Positions 22,171-32,300 of a DNA stretch of 64,000 nucleotides are shown one piece after another; within the stretch, counting starts at the first letter, position 1, and the number at the start of each line of letters is the position of its first letter. The stretch is taken from the NCBI RefSeq assembly GCF_026151205.1, contig NC_087076.1, positions 1,435,692 to 1,499,691 on the forward strand. Reading direction: 5' to 3'. The notes beneath the pieces are model-generated. The model was not told the DNA's origin, searched no databases, and saw only the letters and a program-made list of their open reading frames with translations. The translations under genes were made by a program, and so were the position numbers. The DNA is from Bolinopsis microptera (Eukaryota; Ctenophora; Tentaculata; Lobata; Bolinopsidae).

Positions 22171-22930
22171 CAGGGTGGGCCAAAAGTCAGTACCCATACG
22201 TTGGCCTTAATAGCTCCGCCGTGTGTTATATTTGAGAGCTGTTGCTTTGCAGATGGCATACTGTACTTACTGGTTCGAGGATTCCGTCGTCAAAATTTGA
22301 AAATTTGAATATTTTAGACCACGCCCATTCAATATTAAAACACCTATATATTGTTTTCATGCTGAACGCCTAATTTTTTCAGAGACGGTAGATTATCAAA
22401 TGTTGCATATGATCTGAAAACATGAGGCAAAACGGATTAGAAATGACGAAGTTATGAAGCATTTTCTGATCTCGTTAACAAAATTGACTGGGTGATTATG
22501 TGACACCGTGACACAACACCTTAATTGGGCACCCTTAACAATTCCCATAATGTTTAACGGGGTAGTTAACGGGGTCACCTTATCACGTGATTAGGTAAAC
22601 CAATCACCTGATCACACGTAATGAATAAACTCGTTATGCTTCATATCTCGGTCATCTGAGAAGCTACAGTTCTAATTCTTTCAGGACAAACGTAATTCGA
22701 ATGGCCAAACACAATTCAATAACATTAAGCTTGATCCGACTATCCAAACTATCAAATAAATGTGAAAATGAACCTCCATTTGAAAAAATGAACACGAATA
22801 TTTTTCGAGTTGACAAATTCCTCGAACCAGTGGTGGTACTAAGTCATACCAGAAGGAAGTATTTAAATTGGGCACTCAGTGACTGAGCTATAAAGGCCAA
22901 CGTATGGGTACTGACTTTTGGCCCACCCTG
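22171..22930. mobile_element. Tc1/mariner-type MITE, 760 bp
   Basis: Inverted termini of about 46 bp with one mismatch span 22171-22216 and 22885-22930 and start CAGGGTGGGCCAAAAGTCAG. TA lies on both sides (22169-22170 and 22931-22932). TA target duplication and the CAGGGTGG-type end fit Tc1/mariner elements. There is no transposase frame inside, so mobility would depend on an autonomous relative. Confidence 0.92.
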
Positions 22931-22932
22931 TA

Positions 22933-24254
22933 TATTATAACCTTGTATTGTACTCCTTCATGTCCTGGAACATTTAAGTTCTACTCGATGTGAATACCTA
23001 GTGAGTTTAGTTGGTCTGAGATGTTCAGAAGGAACCTGGAGTTAAAACTGGTGCTGTAAAGCGCTTTAAATGCAGCCTGGGAATTTGTAGGTTTATAACC
23101 TACCAGGACGTGCCCTGAGTTGGACTCGTCGACGGTCCTGAAACAAATATTTTACGAGTATTACCCGTTAACCTGGAAATCTGAGAGGAATTAATGATTG
23201 ATGGTGATCCTAAGTTATCATTTCCTCGATGAACCTGAGGGAGGATTGTCTGTCCAGTGTCCTGTATTGTTACCATGTAACGTTGAGCTAAAAAGTTGAA
23301 TCCAAATTTTGCGTAATGCATTCTCCAAAGGTTAATGTATGTCCTATTTGCATCCCAAAGAGTTCCCATTGCATTGTTGTACTTGTTTATTCCTGGTCCA
23401 GTTAGCTTTGCATCTCAGAACTAAAGAGGTCTGCTATGCTTTAGTGAGTTGTGCTGTCCACCAGGGTACTGTAAATGTAAGGGTTCCCTGTATAATGGGA
23501 CAGGCTGTGATTAAACTTTTCTGCAGGATGTCTGTGATAAAATGTTTTCGAGCGTTGAGATCTTCCGCTGTAGAAACTGATTAGAACCAGTAAAGTTGTC
23601 AGTCAAACTCTGCTGCTACTAGATGATTGTAGAGCGTCCAGTCACACTTCGATGAAGAGTGTGGCAAAGCTAACCCGGTACCCTAATTCTAGGTTAAATG
23701 TGATGGCCTCAAGATGAGCCCTTAAGCGTTAGCTGTCTAGCTGAAAAGACCTGAAAAGTGGTTACTGTCGAGGAACAAGTGCCAAGAATTCTTGCTATCA
23801 GTGCAGTGTGTCCTCGTAGTTAAAGTGAGAGAGTTGAAATCCCTGACCCTGTTTTATCACAATTCACAAGCCCAGTGACATAAAGTGAGGAATCTAAGAA
23901 TCTAATTCCTAGCCATATTAATTTCCATAGCCACGCCGACTAATTTTTGTCAACAAAATTATTAAATCAACTTTAAAATAGTCGCTCTCGGTTGTTACAC
24001 ACTGTAACGCCGCGCACTGTACTTTAATTCTATATTTATCCGAGAAGATGTTCGAATCAAGCGCAAATGCCAGATTCCCAGCAGATTCCTAGTTCTTGCG
24101 CTTAACTTGCGCGTTACCAAATAATCCAAGATATTCCTGTCAGGATCCAAGATTTTCCTACTACCAGTATGGTAGTATGGACTGTTTGGTAGTATGGTAG
24201 TATGGTAGTTGCAGGAACGCGCGAAGATCTATATGTAAATATTACAAAAGCGTA
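22933..24254. other. Unassigned DNA with one short-element copy
   Basis: Positions 23,087-23,175 are a copy of the about 95-bp element, flanked by similar words (CCTGGGAAT and CCTGGAAAT) that may be a decayed target duplication. A minus-strand frame at 23,100-23,369 has no motif I can name. A TGGTAGTA microsatellite lies at 24,160-24,210. Confidence 0.5.
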
Positions 24255-24330
24255 CATGGAATCGTAGCCTAGTCGGTTAAACCGTCGGTACTACATTAGC
24301 AGATCGCGAGTTCGAGACCCGGAAAGGAAT
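24255..24330 (+). repeat. tRNA-derived SINE head (plus strand)
   Basis: An A-box-like TAGCCTAGTCGG begins at 24265 and a B-box GTTCGAGAC lies at 24310-24318, with tRNA-like spacing of about 45 bp. Such internal RNA polymerase III promoters mark tRNA-derived SINEs. A second head in the opposite orientation lies at 24,835. Confidence 0.7.
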
Positions 24331-24345
24331 TTTTTCACAATCTTT

Positions 24346-24803
24346 TGGCAATTATGAATAACTATACTAATGAATTAATAACTATACTAATGAATAACTA
24401 AACCTCTGTAATATAACTAGCAAAGTAAAATGAAATCGTTATCCGGCCGCGGAGCGGCCGAAAAATTTATGGTAGTCGTTTTAAAAATATATGGTAGCCG
24501 TTTTTTCTTTCCAGACTGGATTCCTAGTCCCTTTTTAAATTTATGTCACTGGGTTCACAAGTCTGTGTCTAGCTTGTGTCAGCCCTTGTGCATTAGCTGT
24601 CTTAACCCCAGTGGCATAAATTTAAAAAGTGGCTATGAATCCAGTCTGGAAAGAAAAAAACGGCTATTTATTTTTAAAACAGCTATAAACGGCCGGATGA
24701 CGATTTCATTATGTTTTACCCTCAATTCCATACCACACTGTATCGTACTTTGTTAGTTATATTACCGAGGTATTATTAGTTGTTCATTAGTTATTCATAA
24801 TTG
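24346..24803. repeat. Inverted repeat (fold-back) between two opposed SINE heads
   Basis: The left arm (24,346-24,540) and right arm (24,595-24,803) are imperfect complements. Landmarks are TATGAATAACTA at the outside, GGTAATATAACTA-like sequence, GCCGTTTTTTCTTTCCAGAC and TTTTTAAATTTATG towards the centre. The arms read outward into SINE promoter boxes pointing towards each other, so the unit looks like two SINE copies joined tail to tail. Confidence 0.75.
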
Positions 24804-24804
24804 A

Positions 24805-24890
24805 TAAACAAATAAGAAAAATTACCCTCAACGAGTCTCGAACTTTGAGTTGGCAAGTCCCAACGGCAACTTGGTCGTTTAGCTCCGGAC
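24805..24890 (-). repeat. tRNA-derived SINE head (minus strand)
   Basis: Read on the minus strand, this contains the B-box GTTCGAGAC (complement at 24835-24843) and an upstream A-box-like segment near 24,875 (GGAGCTAAACGACCAAG). It is the partner of the plus-strand head at 24,265. It directly abuts the 813-bp palindrome, whose ends include its A-box side. Confidence 0.6.
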
Positions 24891-25680
24891 AGTCTATGCA
24901 ACGTCTATGCAACGTCCATGCAACAACAAAAGAACCGTCTATGCAACGTCTATGCAACGTCCCTGCACAATGAACACTCTATGCACACTCCCTGCACGGT
25001 CAGTCTATGCAACGTCTATGCAACGTCTATGCAACGTCTATGCAACGTCCCTGCACAGTACCATATGAACACCGGCTACTAGCCGGCTACTAGCCGGCTA
25101 GTAGCCACTTTTGTAATAACAGCTCCTCAACTTCACATTACCAACCGGCTACTAACCGGCACTTGAAAAGTGGTCACTAGCCGGCTACTAGCCGGCTACT
25201 AGCCGGCTAGTGACCACAAAGTGGCTACTAACCGGCTACTAAGCGGTCACTAGCCGGCTATTAGCCGAGCTAGTAGCCGGTTTAGAACCGGCTACTAATA
25301 GGTCTGCTTTAGAGCCGGCTAGTGACCGGTTAGTAGCCGGTTAGTAGCTACTTGGTGGTTACTAGCCGGTTAGTAGCCGGTTAGTAGCCGGCTAGTGACC
25401 GCTTTTCAAGTGCCGGTTAGTAGCCGGTTGTTAATGTGAAGTTGAGGAGCTGTTATTACAAAAGTGGCTACTAGCCGGCTAGTAGCCGGCTAGTAGCCGG
25501 TGTTCATATGGTACTGTGCAGGGACGTTGCATAGACGTTGCATAGACTGACCGTGCAGGGAGTGTGCATAGAGTGTTCATTGTGCAGGGACGTTGCATAG
25601 ACGTTGCATAGACGGTTCTTTTGTTGTTGCACGGACGTTGCATAGACGTTGCATAGACTGTCCGGAGCTAAACGACCAAC
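24868..25680. repeat. 813-bp palindrome built from tandem repeats
   Basis: The arms meet near 25,274. The outermost sequence TTGGTCGTTTAGCTCCGGAC at 24,870 is complemented at 25,660-25,680. Each arm then carries, in mirror order, CTATGCAACGT repeats, GTGCAGGGA/TCCCTGCAC words, ACCATATGAACACCGG, CCGGCTACTAG repeats, and a unique block starting TAATAACAGCTCCTCAACTT. The innermost portion is degenerate CCGGYTASTAG repeats. No coding potential is convincing. Confidence 0.92.
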
Positions 25681-26828
25681 TTCCCGTCCCAACTTTTTTA
25701 CTCACTACTCAACAAGAGAGCACAACATCCGTTAGTGCCAATCATCAAATCATGAGAACAGTAGCGAATGGCTAGATACGTACAATAACCGATGTTTCAA
25801 AGCATCCATTTTTTTAAAGGACCTTTACTAGCTCTAACAGACACCAACAAGAACATCACGTCCCTACCTAGCTTATTTTCAATAAATATTTACAAATCGA
25901 ACGCAAAACGCGTGCTTCTTGAGCAACAGTCAACACTAACTCAGAGGACAGCTGGCCAGCATTTCTGCTACACAACGTACCTGGTTTGAGGAAGTCCAAT
26001 AGATGAGGGATGATTGAGTAATACAGCGACCAATAATCGCTAAATCATGACATCATATCATAACATAACATAACATAGGACGACAGCAAACACACAATAA
26101 ACGAGCAGTAATAAACAACGTTCGCTTAATGGACTGACATATTTCAGCATATTTTTCACTGCCAAAGCGCTGATAACAGCAAGCCTTACCCCACTCCGCG
26201 TGGCTTTTTAATGCACAAAATCTTAAAGATAATTCTCGCGATAAAATTTTCATCGTCACGCTTGAAAATTTCTAGAAATTAGAATAGCCGTATATTATAA
26301 CAAACTATAGCAAGCAGAATTAAGAAATAAAAAGTTCTGGGACTTAAGTGGTACAAATAAAATGAAAGGCATGCTAATCATGCTCACGTACTGTAATGTG
26401 TCGAGAGTTTTTTTAAAATTTTTACTATTTGACAAAATAATTGAACTTTTTAGTGTGAGTGTGATTTCAACTTTGAGTTTGAAAATATTTTGAAACGACT
26501 TTCGATATTATTGATTATTATATTTAATAAACTGTCTCAAAGCCCTTAGAGGTGGCTCTATACGGGTCTTTACAACAACAACAATCAGGCCACACCACGT
26601 GGAGGATTTCGTGACCCTAAAAATGAACTTAGTCTCACTTGTTCAATGAGGCATTTGACTTAAGATCGCATGATTATTGGCATTTATCACAAACATTGCT
26701 ATGGATGGCTACTGCTGAAATAGTAAAATCTTGTTCTTATCATATAATAGGCTATTATATAATAGGCTATTATGTAAATGTTCGCTTATTATCATAATTA
26801 TCGTTAGAATATTATTTAGGTACTCAAG
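25681..26828. other. Intergenic DNA upstream of the IF1 pair
   Basis: No gene or clear repeat apart from a short repeated TATAATAGGCTAT at 26,743-26,772. It presumably contains the IF1 promoter and any 5' untranslated exon. A pyrimidine-poor AG at about 26,819 (TTTAGGTACTCAAG before the ATG) could be a splice acceptor. Confidence 0.5.
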
Positions 26829-27053
26829 ATGCTCTCTATATGGAGAAGAGCACCTGCTCTTGCAAACCGATGTGGTCGCATGATGAGCAATGATGGTCAT
26901 ATTGTAGATGACAAGAAAAGTGCATTTGCAGGACGTGAAAAATCTCTGGAGGAACAGTACATCCGCAGAAAGGAAGCTGAAGAAATAGCAACATTCAGAG
27001 AGGAGCTAGCAAGACTCAAGCAGGAAGTTGAAGAATTAAAGAAGGACAAATAA
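26829..27053 (+). CDS. ATP5IF1: Mitochondrial ATP synthase inhibitor IF1, copy A
   Basis: The 74-residue protein starts with a basic, Ser/Asp-poor presequence (MLSIWRRAPALANRCGRMM), as expected for mitochondrial import. It then has the IF1 inhibitory helix (SLEEQYIRRKEAEEIATFRE) and a charged coiled-coil tail (LARLKQEVEELKKDK). IF1 inserts this helix into the F1 catalytic interface and blocks ATP hydrolysis when the matrix acidifies. The histidines that tune pH response in mammalian IF1 are not evident in the helix. The ATG was chosen because the 5' flank is conserved with copy B up to GGTACTCAAG just before it. Confidence 0.9.
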   Translation: MLSIWRRAPALANRCGRMMSNDGHIVDDKKSAFAGREKSLEEQYIRRKEAEEIATFREELARLKQEVEELKKDK

Positions 27054-28458
27054 GCTGTTCGCTATATTTTGAACAAAAAACTATGGGCTATATGTTAGTT
27101 TTCCCTGAGTAGGGATCGTTCAGGGATCTCTTTTACAGACTTTTTTACAAGGACATAATTGACAGATGATACTCACATTAGGCATTCATTATTGCATCTA
27201 AATTATTTCACTTGCATTAGGTTTAGAAATTTATTCTCTGGTTAACAGATTTCAAATGTTTAATTAATTTGAAGTATGACAGTAAGGTATATAAGAAGTT
27301 ATTTAATTTTGCTTGGGCTATTATATTGACTATTGAGGTTTAATGATGATATGGAATTTGAATTCTATATAAATTTACACTATGTGGTTGGGGCATTTTG
27401 CATAGTAAATATGGTTACTACTCCTATATATCATATTATTTGATTGGTATTCGATTTCTGATTATTTCTCTAGGAATATGATTATTATATCTCAATTTGG
27501 CTTTAGGTAGGGTGCCCCGCTAAAAGAACTGGATTCTTCCAGGAAGCATCCCGTGCACAGACCTTGGTCTACATATATATATTAAATTATTAACCATTCA
27601 TTCTGTATGTGCACGAAAATTTATTTCAATCAATTCACATATTTAGTAAAACAGCCCAGGGGAAGGGGTTTGGAAAAGCTGACCGTAATTTCTTCAAAAT
27701 AGCTGTTTGAAAAGTATCTTACTCAATGAAACGAAAAGTTTTCAATGAAACGAAAAGTTTTATTTTACATTCCTTTAATCATAAATAAAATAAGAGCTTA
27801 AACCACGAATTAGTTAGCTAGAAGTAAACTTAAGGAAATATTTTTGGTGATTGTATATAATTATTTAAAAAACTTTATTTGGTTGTTAGTATTTTTATTA
27901 TGGTAAGTGGTTGAATTTAGTGAGACAAGGTCAGTTTCTCTATTATCTTAGAAAAATTTCTACTTTACAGTAGGCAATGCTGAGTGGCAGGAATGAGGGA
28001 CCAAAACGCTTGGGGCTAACAATGGCCCATTTACAAACCACTTCAGACATGGCAATGATGTCATTTTAAATGCTTAATTCGTCTGAAACTGACCCTACTG
28101 CACTTCTAACTGATGAAAGTAAAGTTGAAATCCAGCTTAGGTATTATTTGAACGTTCCCTCCATCCCTTATGCTAAAAAGAGTATTTAATTCAGATGTAT
28201 ATAAATCAGTAATGCATGCATCGTTGTTGATTTTCATATTTTCATATTTGAGTTTGAGTTTCTATTTTTGTATACCAAAAATTTCCAAACCATTCTTGAG
28301 TTATAATTAACACTAATTACTTGGTTGCATTTTTTGGGACATCCTGAACTGTTTTGTGTTTGTTTATTATCATGAGCGGAAAATAAATAGTTCATTTCAT
28401 TTCATAATTATTATTAGAATATTATTATTGTACTCAAGATATTATTAAGGTACTCAAG
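27054..28458. other. Spacer between the two IF1 copies
   Basis: The first part resembles the region after copy B (ACTATGGGCTATATGTTA against GTATGGGCTATGTGTTA), so the 3' untranslated region was duplicated too. The last part repeats the 5' flank of copy A. The rest is AT-rich without a gene. Confidence 0.6.
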
Positions 28459-28695
28459 ATGCTCTCTATATGGAGGGGAGCACCCGCTCTTGCAAACCGA
28501 TGTGCTCGCATGATGAGCGATGATGGTCATATAGTAGATGACAAGAAAAGTGCATTTGTAGGACGAAAAATGAAAAATGAATATTCTCTGGAGGAACAGT
28601 ACATCCGCAGAAAGGAAGCTGAAGAAATAGCAGCATTCAGAGAGGAGCTAGCAAGACTCAAGCAGGAAGTTGAAGGATTAAAGAAGGACAAATAA
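28459..28695 (+). CDS. ATP5IF1: Mitochondrial ATP synthase inhibitor IF1, copy B
   Basis: The 78-residue paralogue of copy A has the same presequence, the helix SLEEQYIRRKEAEEIAAFRE and tail. A four-residue insertion (MKNE region, near residue 38) precedes the helix, and Gly replaces Glu in the tail (EVEGLKKDK). The frame is intact and the changes are mostly conservative, so both copies look functional. Flanking homology on both sides indicates tandem duplication of genomic DNA, not retroposition. Confidence 0.9.
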   Translation: MLSIWRGAPALANRCARMMSDDGHIVDDKKSAFVGRKMKNEYSLEEQYIRRKEAEEIAAFREELARLKQEVEGLKKDK

Positions 28696-29303
28696 ACTGT
28701 TGACTATAATATTTTGAAAAAAATGTATGGGCTATGTGTTATTTTCCCCCAATTAAGTGGGTACCATCCACACATTAATTAAGCTAGCCCAGGGGAAAGG
28801 GGTTTGGATAAGCTCACAGTAATTTCTACAAAATGGTTGCGTGAAAAATGGTTTACGGATGGAGGTATTATTATTATTTGAACTTTCCCTTGTGAAAGAA
28901 ATTTGATGATCACATTCTTAATAAGACTATTTAACTCAGATGTATATAAATCGTTGTTGATTTTAATGTTTTCATTTTGATTTTTCTACTTGTGTATATC
29001 AAAAATGTTCAAATGTTGAACTTTGATTATTTTGTTTCTTAACTGACTGTTTAGGTTGGGTGCTTCTCTGAATCCTTTAATAATTTTTAATCATCTAATA
29101 ACATTATACTGGCAAGCATTCTGTACTGTTTATAATCTATATTAGCTTTTGTTTATACATTGGAAATTCGCCAATAACTTAAGTAAACATGCCATGCACA
29201 TTGCACAGTCTATATACAAATTGATTTTTCTAAGATTTGCCATGGGAATACCATTTCAAATTATATATCGGTATTTAAACCCTGTCATATCTAATAGGAA
29301 TTT

Positions 29304-32300
29304 ATGGAGGATAAAGAATACCAATGCCTTGAGAAGAAGTTCCATTTGCTGCAGGAGAAGCATCTTCGTGAACTTTGCTCAGAAAATGATGTACCATACG
29401 GTAGTGCAGCAGTGATTTGCAAAGCTATCGTAGACAAGGTTAGTGGAATTTTTTGTTATTATAGAACTAAAACTAATTGTTCAATTAAAAAAATTAAAAC
29501 TAAGCTGTTCAGCTTATTATTTTCGATTAATATTAAACTTTAAAAAGTTTTCAAAACAACTATTATTCAGATGGGAAGTATTGAAGAAACAGAGAAGATT
29601 TTACAGACATTCCAGAGCACAAACGAAATAGAGTTAATAACATCAGCTTATTTTGACGCTGAAGATCGTGAGTATTTTATTGCAATTTGCAAATATTTTA
29701 GGAAGTTATGACAATGTTTATTTTTCATTGTTCGCAACTCTTGTAAACTGCACTTAGTAACGAACCTTTGTTTCAGTGGAGAAGACAGGTCTGCCCATTC
29801 CAACAAATTTCTTGAACATTCCAGAATTCTATGTGCCAGGCCAAAGTATTGAGTGTAATATTCAGATTGAAGAGGAGTTTGCGACCAATGTGACTAGACG
29901 AGACTGGATCGGCTTGTTTGAAGTTGGGTGGAAGTATTTGCACAGTTACATTACTTTCGAGTGGGTTGCTGTTCCTGAGGTTGTGGAAGCAAAGAATGTC
30001 ATGGTCGTTAAATTCAACTCTCGAACCCTACCTACAAAGCCAAAGGTGATTATTTTGCATGTATCATTTATTCTTTATATAATATAATGCCCATTTATTA
30101 CCCAATTATTGGTCAAATGGGCATCGGCTTAATAAAAACAGCTAAAACTTGAGTTACGATAAAAATAAACATCGCTAATCACCATCGTGAAGAAAATGAT
30201 GCCCCCTTTGCCCATTTATTTCTCGGAAAAAAATTATATTTATAACAAATAATACTTTGGCTTAGTTGTCGTGCCGGGCTAGCCCTCCGCTTAAACGGCT
30301 GTTTGCATCATTCTGTTTTTCTCTTGTCAAGCAATGTTATTAACTTCAGATCAAATCATGAACATTCCACCGATTAAGATATGACTTTCTGAAAACTACT
30401 CTTTCTAATTTTAATGTTAGAAACGTTATGAATTGTTCCTCCCATAACAAATATAACACACATACCTCACAATAATCACATACCAAATATAACCAATTGT
30501 TGTCCAGGATGAGGCTCACGTGTTCTGCTACGTGACCCGTACTGGAGATGTGTTGGGAGTCAGTCCTCCTTTTCACTTTAAGAACCCTGGAATCTCCTTC
30601 ACCGACCCAGACACATTCCTGATCGAGGATGACATGCTGACGAGCATAAACCAGATTTCAATTGACATGCCGTAAGTTATTAAACATGCCGTAAGCTATT
30701 AAACATACCGTAAATATGCCGTAAGTTATTAAACGTGCCGTAAACATCCCGTAAGTTATTAAACTTGCCGTAAACATGCCGTAAGTTAGTAAACATAGCG
30801 TAAACATGCCGTAAGTTATTAAACATGCCGTAAGTTAGTAAATATGCCATAAGTTATTAAACTAGAGAGTATGACAGCAGTAAATAGTTATCAGGATCAG
30901 AGATTTGACCTTGAGCGTTACTAAAAACTTAGTTAAAGTGGTCACTTCAACTACATACATCCTAAACACTCTAACTTTTGTCGTTGAATTTTCAGTTAGT
31001 TTTGGAAGTGTATTTGAGTAACTTATAACTTCTTATCGTGGTGATTTTAGTTTTAAGATGATATTTGACACTCAGTGTCAAATATCATCAGAACTAAAAA
31101 GAAAAATGCAATATTCAGCTGTCAAATTTTGACAGCCAAATATAGCATTTTTCAAAATAACAAAATGAATTAACAAAATTTCAATAGGTCATTATGAGAA
31201 CCAGACTAAATACGTTAATTATTGTCGCATTGAAATTATGGTTGACTGATGAGTGTCCTCGCACCATGATCCTGCCTTTTATTGATGTGACACAAAGACT
31301 GTTTCTTAGAGCAATATTATACTAAAAAACTAGTGTATAATCACGCAGATGCTCCTTGCATAGCAGCAAGCTATCGTTCCTGATTTTTTGTTATTGAAAT
31401 TAGCTTGATTCTCAGTCTTTCTCAAATAGTGATCTCATCCAATGTCAACAGCCCATCAAACTTTTACATTCATGGTAGGTCTTTCCGGGCAGTATATCTT
31501 AAGTTAGGCTATCGCATTGCTTGTGGTAAGTACCTTGCCTCTGCTAATCTCAAAATGCCTTCAATATTCTACCAAATCATAGAGGCAGCCCAGTTTCTGT
31601 TAAAATCATTTCTCATGGAAAACCATGAAGATTATGCAAACTAAGACGCCCCAAGTCTGCAGCCCTCCCCCCTCCTATGCTTATCAAGGGTTGTATCCTC
31701 CCGACGCTCATTTGGTTAAAAAGACGAATAATCATATGAATTTCCCAGATCGATGAGTGCCCCAAGTTTACGCCCTGAAGAGTGTCTAAACTCTAAACTA
31801 GAAGATTCTCTAAACTCACCCGTCATCTGTCCTACTTTTCAAGACATTGACTCTGCTCAGGAGTCTCTGATTAAAGAAAAGGAGCAGCTCTCAATTCAGA
31901 TACAAAGTCTGGAATCAACTCTTGAGGATTCTAGGTTTAAAAAAATTGTTATCTATAAATATTTTGAATGGAACCTTACTGAAGATTTGTTATTGTGAAT
32001 TTAAAATTGAATTGTTTTGTTGAATGAAGAAGTAAAACGTTACCTTAACACTTAACAGAATCGAATAAGCGAAATTTGCTTTTCAGCGAATTGAATAAAA
32101 GCTATCAGTAGCTATACATTATATGTATTTGCTTATTTCAAGTGTGGCATCACATTGTTATTGAATAATTGTGTATTTTTCAGGAAAACACTCGATGAAA
32201 AAGATAGTACAATAGCAAGTCTCAAAGCCGAAGTAGAAGCTAAACTACAGGTTTTTAATAAGATTTTTCCAGAACAGTGATCCGAGCAAACTGCTAACTA

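Noticed and set aside
24255-24330. Functional tRNA gene
   Set aside because: A- and B-boxes are present, but I could not fold a complete cloverleaf with an acceptor stem. The second inverted copy points to a SINE.
25504-25775. CNVYATSLH-type repeat peptides in the palindrome
   Set aside because: They are translations of the CTATGCAACGT tandem repeats, and the mirrored arm gives unrelated frames.
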